The position numbers and the translations under genes were made by a program. A DNA stretch of 64,000 nt, taken from Streptomonospora nanhaiensis. GTDB taxonomy: Bacteria > Actinomycetota > Actinomycetes > Streptosporangiales > Streptosporangiaceae. The notes beneath the pieces were generated by a model. That model had not been told where the DNA came from, searched no databases, and saw only the letters and a list, made by a program, of their open reading frames with translations. The stretch spans positions 1,798,001 to 1,862,000 of the forward strand of contig NZ_CP113264.1 of assembly GCF_026642255.1 (NCBI RefSeq), read 5' to 3'. Below, in pieces: positions 7,350 through 14,977 of the stretch (position 1 is its first letter; each line of letters starts with the position of its first letter).

Positions 7350-9344
7350 ATGACGGAGAGCAGAGTGCCCCGTGTGCTCTGGGAGCCCGACGAGGCGCGG
7401 ACCGAGTCCTCGAACATCGTCGCGTTCGCCCGGTGGGCCTCGGAGAACAAGGGGGTCCGTGCGTTCGGCGGGGAGGCGGGCTCCCCGGCCGCGTCCTTCG
7501 ACTACGACTCCCTCTGGCGCTGGTCGGTCACCGACGTCGACGGCTTCTGGGAAGCGGTCTGGGAGTACTACGGAGTCCGGTCCGAGACCCCCTACGAGCG
7601 GGTGCTGGCCGAACGCGCCATGCCCGGCGCCTCGTGGTTCCCGGGGGCGACCCTCAACTACGCCCGACACGTCTTCGAGGGCCGCGACGACGCCCGCGTC
7701 GCCATCCGGCACGCCACCGAGCTGCGCGGACTCGGCGAGTGGACCTGGGGCGAACTCCGCCGGCGCACCGCCGCCATCGCCGCCGGGCTGCGCGGACTGG
7801 GGGTCGGCCCGGGCGACCGCGTGGCCGCGTACCTGCCCAACCTCCCCGAGACGGTCGCCGCGTTCTACGCCGTCGCCTCCCTCGGCGCCGTGTGGTCCTC
7901 CTGCTCGCCGGACTTCGGGGTCCGCAGCGTCATCGACCGCTTCGCGCAGATCGAGCCGAAGGTCCTCCTCGCCGTCGACGGCTACCGCTACGGCGGCAAG
8001 GACTTCGACCGGCGCCCCGTGGTCGACGAGCTGCGCGCCGCACTGCCCACCGCCGAGCACACCGTCCTCCTCGACCACCTCGCCCCCGGCGCCTCCCTCG
8101 ACGGCACCATGCCCTGGGGGCGGCTGGAGGAGTCCGGCGCCGGGGCCGAACTGGAGTTCACCCCGGTCCCCTTCGACCACCCCCTCTGGGTGCTCTACTC
8201 CTCCGGGACCACCGGGCTGCCCAAGGCCATCGTGCACGGACACGGCGGCATCCTCCTGGAACAGCTCAAGAACCTCCACCTCCACCTGGACGCCCGCGAG
8301 GACGACCGGGTCTTCTGGTTCACCACCACCGGCTGGATGATGTGGAACTTCCTGGTCAGCGTCCTGCTGACCCCGGCCTCCATCGTCCTGTACGACGGCA
8401 GCCCGGCGGCGCCCGACATGGGCGCGCTCTGGGACCTGGCCGCCGACGCCGGGGTGACCGTCTTCGGCACCAGCGCGGGCTTCCTGGCCTCCTCGATGAA
8501 GGAGGGCGTCCACCCCCGCGAGGGGCGCGACCTCTCCCGCCTCAAGGCCATCGGCTCCACCGGCTCCCCCCTCAGCCCCGAGGCGTTCTCCTGGGTCTAC
8601 GACGAGTTCGGCGAAGACCTCTGGCTGTTCTCGACCTCCGGCGGCACCGACGTGTGCAGCTGCCTGGTCGGCGGGACGCCCACGCTGCCGGTCTACGAGG
8701 GCGAGATCCAGTCCCGGGCGCTCGGCATGGCGGTCGCCTCCTGGGACCCCGAGGGCAGGGAGCTCACCGGCGAGGTGGGCGAGCTCGTCGTCACGCAGCC
8801 CGCGCCGTCCATGCCCGTCTTCTTCTGGGGGGACGAGGACGGCGAACGCCTCCGCGACAGCTACTTCTCCGTCTACCCGGGGGTCTGGCGGCACGGCGAC
8901 TGGATCGAGATCACCGACCGCGGCACGGCGATCATCTACGGCCGCTCGGACTCCACCATCAACCGCGGCGGCGTCCGCATGGGCACCAGCGAGATCTACC
9001 GCGCCGTCCTCGCCCTCGACGACGTCGTGGACGCCCTCGTGGTGGACGTGCCCCAGGAGGACGGCTCCTCCAGGATCGAGCTGTTCACCGTCCTGCGCGA
9101 GGGGGCCGACCTGGAGGGCGACCTGCCCGGGGAGATCGCACGGCGCATCCGCACCGACTGCTCGCCCCGCCACGTGCCCGACCGCGTGCGCGCCATCGCG
9201 GCAGTGCCCCGGACCCTGTCCGGGAAGGTGCTGGAGGTCCCGGTCAAGCGCATCCTCATGGGCGAGGACCCCGAGAAGGTCGCCAGCCGCGACTCCCTGG
9301 CCAACCCGGAGGCCCTGGACCGCTTCAGCGAACTGAAGGGCTGA
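7350..9344 (+). CDS. Acetoacetate--CoA ligase (acetoacetyl-CoA synthetase)
   Basis: A 664-residue member of the adenylate-forming superfamily that activates acetoacetate to acetoacetyl-CoA through an AMP intermediate. It has the characteristic N-terminal region of this subfamily (SNIVAFARWASENKG, then SLWRWSVTDVDGFWEAVWEYY). The ATP loop is YSSGTTGLPKAIVHGHGG (about residues 285-302), the WFTTTGWMMWN block follows, and the C-terminal swivel domain carries the acylatable lysine in RTLSGKVLEVPVK. Length matches the family. The ATG follows GGGAAGG. It is monocistronic and would return ketone bodies or leucine-derived acetoacetate to central metabolism, which suits the acyl-CoA carboxylase operon elsewhere in the window. 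Confidence 0.9.
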   Translation: MTESRVPRVLWEPDEARTESSNIVAFARWASENKGVRAFGGEAGSPAASFDYDSLWRWSVTDVDGFWEAVWEYYGVRSETPYERVLAERAMPGASWFPGATLNYARHVFEGRDDARVAIRHATELRGLGEWTWGELRRRTAAIAAGLRGLGVGPGDRVAAYLPNLPETVAAFYAVASLGAVWSSCSPDFGVRSVIDRFAQIEPKVLLAVDGYRYGGKDFDRRPVVDELRAALPTAEHTVLLDHLAPGASLDGTMPWGRLEESGAGAELEFTPVPFDHPLWVLYSSGTTGLPKAIVHGHGGILLEQLKNLHLHLDAREDDRVFWFTTTGWMMWNFLVSVLLTPASIVLYDGSPAAPDMGALWDLAADAGVTVFGTSAGFLASSMKEGVHPREGRDLSRLKAIGSTGSPLSPEAFSWVYDEFGEDLWLFSTSGGTDVCSCLVGGTPTLPVYEGEIQSRALGMAVASWDPEGRELTGEVGELVVTQPAPSMPVFFWGDEDGERLRDSYFSVYPGVWRHGDWIEITDRGTAIIYGRSDSTINRGGVRMGTSEIYRAVLALDDVVDALVVDVPQEDGSSRIELFTVLREGADLEGDLPGEIARRIRTDCSPRHVPDRVRAIAAVPRTLSGKVLEVPVKRILMGEDPEKVASRDSLANPEALDRFSELKG

Positions 9345-9397
9345 CCCGGGCCCTCCGCCCGCGCGGCCGGCCTGCCGGGGCGGATCACGCGGAACAC

Positions 9398-9445
9398 GCG
9401 CGAGGGGCCGGGCCCGCCTCCGTGGCGGAGCCCGGCCCCTCGCGC
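9398..9445. terminator. Hairpin between convergent ligase and hydrolase genes
   Basis: Fifteen-base perfectly complementary arms (9398-9412 and 9431-9445) enclose an 18-base loop in the gap between two converging genes. It probably ends both transcripts. Confidence 0.75.
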
Positions 9446-9455
9446 CGGGGCGGGG

Positions 9456-10385
9456 TCAGCGCAGGAAGGACTCCAGCGCGTCGACCACGGCCTCCGGCTG
9501 CTCCTCGGGCAGGTAGTGCCCGCAGTCGGCGATCTCGACCACCCGGACGTCGGCGCCCTTGGAGGGCATCAGGTCCCTCAGGTAGGCGTAGTTGCTCTCG
9601 TCGCCGCCCAGGGCGAGGAGCGGCGCCTCCACCTTCCCGTAGTCCCTCTCGTGCTCGATGTCGGTGTTGAAGGCGCGGTACCACGCGTTGCCGGAGCGGA
9701 TGGCGTCCGCCGTGGAGTAGGCGCGGCCGTAGACCTGCCGGGAGCGTTCGTCGATCGAGGCGGGGTCCTTGGCCGAGCGGTCGAAGAGCCAGTCGGAGAG
9801 CAGGCGGTAGCGGCCCTCCAGCAACGCCTCCGGCAGGCCCTGCACCTGGTTGAGGGCGAACCACCACAGGTAGGAGCCGGACACGCCCGTCCGGTCGGGG
9901 TCGACGTACTGGTGCGGTCCGGGCAGGAGGGTGAAGGAGGACCAGTCCCCGTCCGGGTGGGGGACGTCCAGGAGGCAGATCCGGCCGGTCGACTCCGGGA
10001 AGAGGGCGGCGTGGGCGTAGGCGACCATCGCGCCGATGTCGTGTCCCGCGATGCTGACGCGGGTCAGCCCGAGGTGTTCGGCGAGGGCGTGGACGTCGCG
10101 CGCCATGGTCCTCTTGTCGTAGCCCCCCTCGGGCTTGGAGGAGGATCCCATGCCGCGCAGGTCCACGGCGATCACCCGGCGGCGGCGCGCCAGCGCGGGC
10201 ATCACCTTGTTCCACTGCCACCAGGTCTGCGGCCACCCGCCCAGCAGGATCAGGGGATCCCCGTCCCCGTCCCCGCCGGAGACGTAGTGCAGCCGGACGC
10301 CGTCGACGTCGGCGTGGCGGCTGGAGAAGCCGCCGTCGAGCGAGTGTGCGAGCGCGGTGTCGCTCAGGGGGTCGACCGTGGTCAT
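9456..10385 (-). CDS. Alpha/beta-fold hydrolase (epoxide hydrolase/haloalkane dehalogenase-like)
   Basis: A 309-residue alpha/beta hydrolase. GGWPQTWWQWNKVMPAL carries the oxyanion HGxP-like element, here with Gly for His. The nucleophile elbow is AGHDIGAM with Asp (not Ser) as nucleophile, as in epoxide hydrolases and dehalogenases. The catalytic His is in DCGHYLPEEQP. A helical cap lies at about residues 150-225. The ATG at 10385 follows AGAGGA. It is divergent from an ArsR-type repressor, with three copies of one palindrome between the two genes, so it is very likely the target of that regulator. The inducing substrate is unknown. Confidence 0.85.
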   Translation of the reverse strand: MTTVDPLSDTALAHSLDGGFSSRHADVDGVRLHYVSGGDGDGDPLILLGGWPQTWWQWNKVMPALARRRRVIAVDLRGMGSSSKPEGGYDKRTMARDVHALAEHLGLTRVSIAGHDIGAMVAYAHAALFPESTGRICLLDVPHPDGDWSSFTLLPGPHQYVDPDRTGVSGSYLWWFALNQVQGLPEALLEGRYRLLSDWLFDRSAKDPASIDERSRQVYGRAYSTADAIRSGNAWYRAFNTDIEHERDYGKVEAPLLALGGDESNYAYLRDLMPSKGADVRVVEIADCGHYLPEEQPEAVVDALESFLR

Positions 10386-10423
10386 GTGGGGGTCCTCTGT
10401 CCGGGGGCTGCGGCCGTCCTTTT

Positions 10424-10440
10424 GTACGAAAGAACCGTAC
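10424..10440. promoter_or_regulatory. ArsR operator copy 1 (GTACG-N7-CGTAC)
   Basis: GTACG at 10424-10428 and CGTAC at 10436-10440 form a perfect inverted repeat. Here the arms extend to TTTGTACG and CGTACAAA. It is the copy nearest the hydrolase gene, whose start is 39 bp away. Confidence 0.7.
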
Positions 10441-10449
10441 AAACGAACT

Positions 10450-10466
10450 GTACGGAATCCTCGTAC
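10450..10466. promoter_or_regulatory. ArsR operator copy 2 (GTACG-N7-CGTAC)
   Basis: Second copy with the same seven-base spacer, GTACG at 10450-10454 and CGTAC at 10462-10466, centred 26 bp from copy 1 (about 2.5 helix turns). Confidence 0.7.
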
Positions 10467-10505
10467 GGATGTGCGTCGGCTGTCAAGGCCCTCGGGCCGC
10501 TGTTC

Positions 10506-10522
10506 GTACGGCATTCCCGTAC
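10506..10522. promoter_or_regulatory. ArsR operator copy 3 (GTACG-N7-CGTAC)
   Basis: Third copy, GTACG at 10506-10510 and CGTAC at 10518-10522, ends nine bases before the regulator's ATG. Binding there should block expression of the regulator itself. Confidence 0.7.
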
Positions 10523-10531
10523 AGTGGTCGC

Positions 10532-10849
10532 ATGGCAGGACTCCACCACCCCGACACCGCCGACATCGAGCTCGTCGACGTGCTCGCCGCCCTGGGCCAC
10601 CCCGTCCGGATGGAGGTCGCCCGCACACTCGCCGACGGCGAGGAGCGGTTCTGCGGCGAGGTCGTCCCCGAGATCCCGAAGTCGAGCATGACCCACCACC
10701 TGCGTGTGCTCCGGGAGAGCGGGGTCATCCGCCAGCGGCCCGACGGTCGCAGGCTCTACCTCGCCCTGCGCTGCGCTGACATCGACGGGCGCTTCCCCGG
10801 CCTGCTCGACATCCTCCTCGCCGCGTCCCCTCCGCGGTCGTCGCCGTGA
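10532..10849 (+). CDS. ArsR/SmtB-family winged-helix repressor
   Basis: A 105-residue single-domain regulator. The winged helix runs from about residue 15 (VDVLAALGHPVRMEVARTLADG) through the recognition helix (PKSSMTHHLRVLRESGVI) to the wing (RQRPDGRRLYLAL). The metal-binding Cys pairs of classic ArsR/SmtB proteins are absent; only two scattered Cys are present. It probably senses an organic ligand or acts as a simple repressor of the divergent alpha/beta hydrolase. One copy of the shared palindrome abuts its start, so autorepression is expected. No strong ribosome binding site is seen, and the palindrome occupies that position. Confidence 0.85.
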   Translation: MAGLHHPDTADIELVDVLAALGHPVRMEVARTLADGEERFCGEVVPEIPKSSMTHHLRVLRESGVIRQRPDGRRLYLALRCADIDGRFPGLLDILLAASPPRSSP

Positions 10850-10957
10850 CCGCTCCCCGGTCCGGCGGAACGGCGTTCCGCGCGTGGCCGTCTGTGGCCA
10901 CGCGGTGGCGGCGCCGCGCATTGTTGCGGGGGACAGAACGGGCATAGCCTGACGGGC

Positions 10958-12229
10958 GTGGCACAGAACCAGTCTGACGACACCTCCACGGCCCCCGCCG
11001 GACCGCCCTCGCCGAAGGCGCGGATCGACGGCATCGACGCGGCCCGCGCCCTCGCCGTCTTCGGGATGTTCGTCGTCCACCTCGGGGTGGCCTCGATGGG
11101 TTTCCTGTCGCCCGAGAACTACGCGTGGGACCTGCACGGCATCGTGCGGGGCAACTCCTCGGCGCTCTTCGCCCTCCTCGCCGGGGTCTCCCTGGCGTTC
11201 ATGACCGGACGCACCGTCCCCGCCGCCGGGGAACCGCTGCGCAGGGCCATCGCGCGCATCCTCACCCGGGCCGTCCTCATCGGGCTCCTCGGCGCGGTCC
11301 TGGACGTCATGGCGGTGCCGATCGCGATCATCCTCACCTACTACGCCGGGTTCTTCCTGCTGGCGCTGCCGCTGGTGAAGCTGCGCCCGGGCGCGCTGTG
11401 GGCGGTGGCGGGCGCCCTGGCCGCCGTCGGACCGTTCCTGTCGTTCGCGCTGCGCGAGGCCTTCTTCCCCCCGCAGCTGCGGAGCGGCTCGGTGCCGACG
11501 CTCACGGAGTTCTTCCTGACCGGCTACTACCCGGCGGTCACCTTCATGGTCTTCGTGGTCGCGGGCATGGCCGTCGGACGGCTCGACCTCACCGCCACCG
11601 CCGTCAGGGTGCGCCTGGCGGTCACGGGCGCGGCGCTGTCCGTGTTCGCCTACGGGGGGTCGTGGCTGGCACTCGGCCCCCTGGGCGGGCTGGACCGGCT
11701 CGTCGCGGCCAGCGGCCCGGAGCTCACCGGCCTGACACCGGAGGCCGCCGCCGATCCGGCGGTGGCGGAGCAGGTGCGGTACGCGGTCACCGACCACGCC
11801 GAGTCGATCTCGGGGCAGGTCCCGACCGACACCTGGTGGTGGCTGGCGGTCAACACGCCGCACACCGGCACCACCTTCGAGATCGCCGAGGCGGTCGGCC
11901 AGGGCCTCCTCGTGCTCGTGGCCTGCCTGTTCCTGTGCGACCGGTTCCGGATCGCCATGTACCCGCTGACCTCGGTCGGCCGGATGCCGCTCACCGTCTA
12001 CAGCGGGCACATCCTCGTCCTGGCGGTGGTCATCGGGGCCGCCGGATCCGCGTGGGCCTCCCCGTGGCTGCTGGAGTGGTTCGTCCTCGGGGCCCTCCTG
12101 TTCGCCACCCTCTGGAGGCTGCTCGTCGGCAGGGGGCCGGCCGAACTCCTCCTCGGCGAGGCGGCGAACGGGGCCGTCTCCCTCGTCGACGAGCGAAGAC
12201 GGACTAGCGGAGGCCGTCCCGGCGGGTGA
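10958..12229 (+). CDS. DUF418/heparan acetyltransferase-like integral membrane protein
   Basis: A 423-residue polytopic membrane protein. The N-terminal part (about residues 20-230) begins RIDGIDAARALAVFGMFVVHLG, the signature of the HGSNAT-like/acyltransferase-3-type fold with a membrane-embedded His. The C-terminal part has PLTSVGRMPLTVYSGH, the DUF418 mark. About nine or ten membrane helices can be counted. A role in transferring an acyl group across the membrane is inferred from the family only. The GTG at 10958 begins a soluble Ser/Thr/Pro-rich leader. Its last 26 bases overlap the 3' end of the convergent gene at 12204-12893. Confidence 0.75.
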   Translation: MAQNQSDDTSTAPAGPPSPKARIDGIDAARALAVFGMFVVHLGVASMGFLSPENYAWDLHGIVRGNSSALFALLAGVSLAFMTGRTVPAAGEPLRRAIARILTRAVLIGLLGAVLDVMAVPIAIILTYYAGFFLLALPLVKLRPGALWAVAGALAAVGPFLSFALREAFFPPQLRSGSVPTLTEFFLTGYYPAVTFMVFVVAGMAVGRLDLTATAVRVRLAVTGAALSVFAYGGSWLALGPLGGLDRLVAASGPELTGLTPEAAADPAVAEQVRYAVTDHAESISGQVPTDTWWWLAVNTPHTGTTFEIAEAVGQGLLVLVACLFLCDRFRIAMYPLTSVGRMPLTVYSGHILVLAVVIGAAGSAWASPWLLEWFVLGALLFATLWRLLVGRGPAELLLGEAANGAVSLVDERRRTSGGRPGG

Positions 12230-12893
12230 TGTTCGCGGAGGTGCGGTCCCGGTGGGCGAGGGAGTCGCTGCTGGTGCGGGAGTTCTGCCGGATGAGCCGC
12301 CGGGCGTCGTCGGCCGCGGAGCGCGCCGCCGACCGGCTCGCCACGGGCCGCTGGGACACCTCGGCGTCCTCGGGCAGGCCGATGTCCACCGGCAGCCCCG
12401 CGCGGCTGATCACCCGGAGCTGGGCGCCCTCCTGCGACTGCGAGGGGCGGATGTCCCCGTCGGGGGTGCGCCACGCCCTCATGCGCTCGCGGAGCCAGTC
12501 GGTGCCCTGCCGCTCCGGACCGAGGGGCCAGGGCGCCCCGTCGGGGCGGTGGCCCAGGGCGTGCAGCACGTCGGAGACGGTCCACCCGGCGGAGAAGAAG
12601 CGCGCCGTCTCCTCGCGCAGGAACCGGAAGTCCACGCGGCGCAGCGACGGGTCCTCCCTGCGCAGGGTCTCGCAGGCGTCGTGGACGTCCCGGGGCGTGT
12701 GCCGGGGGCGGTGCATCGGGTCGGCCTCGGGCTTGCGCAGCAGCGCGTCGTCGACCGTCACGATCACCTCGCCGCGCCGGTTGTCCCAGATGCTCACGTC
12801 GTCGCGCGCCCACCTCTGGGACTCGACGAGGGCAGCCGCCATCCTGCGCAGGTCGACGCGGTCGTCGTCGCTGCTGATCCGGAACTCCGCCAT
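12204..12893 (-). CDS. Conserved-looking hypothetical protein, 229 residues
   Basis: I do not recognise a domain. The protein begins MAEFRISSDDDRVDLRRMAAALVESQ. It has a predicted beta strand (GEVIVTVDDALL) and a long charged, helical middle with RPRHTPRDVHDACETLRRED and TDWLRERMRAWRTPDGDIRPS. The C-terminal 50 residues are Ser/Arg-rich and look disordered. No signal peptide, membrane segment or Cys pair is seen. Codon use matches neighbours. Its stop codon lies inside the end of the convergent DUF418 gene (26-bp overlap), so no terminator separates them. The gene upstream on the same strand (GNAT) ends 34 bp away and may be in the same transcript. Confidence 0.6.
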   Translation of the reverse strand: MAEFRISSDDDRVDLRRMAAALVESQRWARDDVSIWDNRRGEVIVTVDDALLRKPEADPMHRPRHTPRDVHDACETLRREDPSLRRVDFRFLREETARFFSAGWTVSDVLHALGHRPDGAPWPLGPERQGTDWLRERMRAWRTPDGDIRPSQSQEGAQLRVISRAGLPVDIGLPEDAEVSQRPVASRSAARSAADDARRLIRQNSRTSSDSLAHRDRTSANITRRDGLR

Positions 12894-12927
12894 GGGGCAA
12901 GCGTACGCCGACCCCGGCGGCCGCGTG

Positions 12928-13608
12928 TCAGGACCCGCTCCCGGCGGCGAGCGGCCGGACCATCACCAGCTGTATGCCGTCCGGCTCGGTGAAGAGGCGC
13001 CGGCCCGTGAAGGAGAACCCGGCGGCCCCGTACACCCGCGCCGCCCGCCGGTTGGCCTCGTCGACGCACAGCACCAGCTCGGAGGCGTCCGGCGCGACCT
13101 CCGCCGCGAGCCGGTCCAGCAGCGGGGCCGAGCACGAGGCCCGTCCCACCCCCTTCCCCTCCCAGTCCGGGGCGACGTGGAAGGCGCGCAGCAGAACCGC
13201 GTGCGCGGGATCCGGCACCAGGTCGCGCGCGTGCACCGCCCGGTCCAGGACGCCGAAACCCGCGCACGAGGCACGCGCCCCGGCCGCGTCCCGCACCGGT
13301 CCGGGCCCCGCCACGACCGCGAAGGGGGTGCGTGCCGGGTCGGCGTCGGCGAGGGGGAGCGTGGCCGCGGGCGCCCTCACGTACCCGCGCCGTCCGGGCA
13401 GCGGACGGTGCTCCAGCACGGCCGCCCTGAGCAGGGCGGACTCGGAGGTTCCCCGGTCCAGGCGCACCAGACGCAGCCCCGGGGGGCCGGACCGCCGGGC
13501 GCCGGCCGTGCCCGGCCGGCCTGCGGCGCCGTCCCCGTCCCCCGTGCGGCCGGCGGCGTCCGCGCCCGTGCGCGGACCGGTCCGCCCCGTCGTGTTCGCT
13601 GGTGCCAC
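12928..13608 (-). CDS. GNAT-family N-acetyltransferase
   Basis: A 226-residue protein. Its C-terminal half carries the GNAT core: RAFHVAPDWEGKGVGRASCSAPLLDRL holds the acetyl-CoA pyrophosphate loop, here EGKGVGRA. LCVDEANRRAARVYGAAGFSFTG follows, the motif A/B pattern. The first 50 residues are Gly/Ala/Arg-rich and probably disordered. The GTG at 13608 is supported by GGAG about eight bases upstream; the frame stays open upstream but with no good site. Substrate unknown. A CGGTCTAGACCG palindrome lies about 100 bp upstream and might regulate it or the divergent deoC cluster. Confidence 0.75.
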   Translation of the reverse strand: MAPANTTGRTGPRTGADAAGRTGDGDGAAGRPGTAGARRSGPPGLRLVRLDRGTSESALLRAAVLEHRPLPGRRGYVRAPAATLPLADADPARTPFAVVAGPGPVRDAAGARASCAGFGVLDRAVHARDLVPDPAHAVLLRAFHVAPDWEGKGVGRASCSAPLLDRLAAEVAPDASELVLCVDEANRRAARVYGAAGFSFTGRRLFTEPDGIQLVMVRPLAAGSGS

Positions 13609-13708
13609 CGCTCGCTCCTGTCGACTCGGCCGGGCCCCTTCCGGAGCCCGGCGGGGGTCCGGTCCGCGCCAGTCTCGCACCCCGTCCGGGCGGCGTGGAG
13701 GAGTACCC

Positions 13709-13720
13709 CGGTCTAGACCG
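13709..13720. promoter_or_regulatory. CGGTCTAGACCG palindrome (DasR/dre-like site)
   Basis: A perfect 12-bp palindrome whose core GGTCTAGACC equals the core of the DasR-responsive element (ACTGGTCTAGACCACT) of Streptomyces, with C/G instead of T/A next to the core. CTAG is rare in such genomes, and I found this core only twice in the window. It is 306 bp upstream of deoC; the second copy is 294 bp upstream of the nucleoside importer. Confidence 0.6.
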
Positions 13721-13819
13721 CGTGAGCCCCCGATGCCGGTGAGGTCCCGGCCCGAGTGTCCGTTTTCAGGGATTTTCCCACCCGGGTTGGAGGAAACCAC
13801 CACTCGGCTCACCGGTCCT

Positions 13820-13839
13820 GGTTGGAGGCTTCTCCAACC
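13820..13839. promoter_or_regulatory. Perfect inverted repeat upstream of the deoC promoter
   Basis: GGTTGGAG (13820-13827) and CTCCAACC (13832-13839) with a GCTT centre, ending 25 bp before the candidate -35 box. The left arm plus one base, GGTTGGAGG, also occurs at 13785-13793, 35 bp upstream. It could be a regulator site or a transcribed hairpin. Confidence 0.5.
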
Positions 13840-13864
13840 TTCGGCAATGCCCTCAGGGCGGATA

Positions 13865-13893
13865 CTGACGGTCGCTCCGCCCGGGGTTATGGT
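13865..13893 (+). promoter_or_regulatory. Candidate deoC promoter
   Basis: CTGACG (13865-13870) and TATGGT (13888-13893) are separated by exactly 17 bases and resemble a housekeeping sigma promoter. The transcript would start near 13900, leaving about 125 bases of leader before the deoC start. Confidence 0.45.
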
Positions 13894-14025
13894 GACTGCC
13901 TGAGTGCCCGGCCCCGGGGGCGACCCCGGCCGGACGCCCGGGGAACGGGCCTTCGCGCACGCTTCCCCGAACCGCTTCCGCCGACCTCGGCGGGCGGACC
14001 GGCCAGCAACCCGATCGAGCAGTAG

Positions 14026-14973
14026 GTGCCCGTGCCCCACACCGCATTCGCGCCCGAGGCGACGACCAACCGCGCCCTCAGGGCGTTCCTGCACGGACTT
14101 CCGGGCGTGGACGAGGTCGGCGCGCGGTCCCGGGCCCAGGACCTGGCGACCCGGTCGATCAAGACCACCGCCAAGGCCAGGGCCGTCGACCTGGCCATCA
14201 GCATGGTCGACCTGACCACCCTGGAGGGGGCCGACACCGTCGGCAAGGTCCGGGCCCTGTGCGCCAAGGCCGCCAACCCCGACCCCTCGGACCGCACCGT
14301 GCCGCGCGTCGGCGCCGTGTGCGTCTATCCGGACATGGTCGCCACCGCCGTCGCGGCGCTGGGCGGCACCGGGATCGGGGTGGCCTCGGTGGCCACCGCC
14401 TTCCCGTCCGGCCGGGCCCCGATGGAGGTCAAGCTCGCCGACACCCGCCGCGCCGTCGCCGACGGCGCGAGCGAGATCGACATGGTCATCGACCGGGGGG
14501 CGTTCCTGTCCGGCGACTACCTCAAGGTCTTCGAGGAGATCGCCGCCGTCAAGGAGGCCTGCGGCGCCGCGCACCTCAAGGTCATCCTGGAGACCGGCGA
14601 GCTCGTCACCTACGACAACGTCCGGCGCGCCTCGCACCTGGCGATCCGGGCCGGGGCCGACTTCGTCAAGACCTCCACCGGCAAGGTGTCCCCGGCCGCG
14701 ACGCCGCCGGTCACCCTGGTGATGCTGGAGGCCGTCCGCGACCACCACGCCGACACCGGGCGGCGCGTGGGCGTCAAACCCGCCGGGGGCATCCGCACCA
14801 CCAAGGACGCCGTCCGCAACCTGGTCATGGTCAACGAGGTCGCCGGCCCCGACTGGCTGACCCCCGACCTGTTCCGGATCGGCGCCTCCAGCCTCCTCAA
14901 CGACCTGCTCATGCAGCGCACCAGGCTGACCACCGGCACCTACCCGGGCCCCGACTACTACACGCTGGACTAG
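14026..14973 (+). CDS. deoC: Deoxyribose-phosphate aldolase
   Basis: This 315-residue class I aldolase splits 2-deoxy-D-ribose 5-phosphate into acetaldehyde and glyceraldehyde 3-phosphate. The Schiff-base lysine is Lys215 in DFVKTSTGK and the second catalytic lysine is Lys251 in VGVKPAGGI. The Asp of EIDMVID (about residue 152) is the expected proton relay. Two GTG codons (14026 and 14032) can serve as start. The ALDH gene begins four bases after the stop, so acetaldehyde made here can be oxidised by the next product. Together with PNP and the phosphosugar mutase downstream it forms a deoxynucleoside catabolic cluster. Confidence 0.95.
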   Translation: MPVPHTAFAPEATTNRALRAFLHGLPGVDEVGARSRAQDLATRSIKTTAKARAVDLAISMVDLTTLEGADTVGKVRALCAKAANPDPSDRTVPRVGAVCVYPDMVATAVAALGGTGIGVASVATAFPSGRAPMEVKLADTRRAVADGASEIDMVIDRGAFLSGDYLKVFEEIAAVKEACGAAHLKVILETGELVTYDNVRRASHLAIRAGADFVKTSTGKVSPAATPPVTLVMLEAVRDHHADTGRRVGVKPAGGIRTTKDAVRNLVMVNEVAGPDWLTPDLFRIGASSLLNDLLMQRTRLTTGTYPGPDYYTLD

Positions 14974-14977
14974 AGCC

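Larger units (their letters stand above)
13609..14025. other. Intergenic regulatory region upstream of deoC
   Basis: These 417 bp lie between the divergent GNAT and deoC genes. They hold a DasR-like palindrome (13709-13720), two copies of GGTTGGAGG (13785-13793 and 13820-13828), a perfect hairpin and a candidate promoter for deoC, listed separately. No supported coding sequence is present. Confidence 0.6.
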
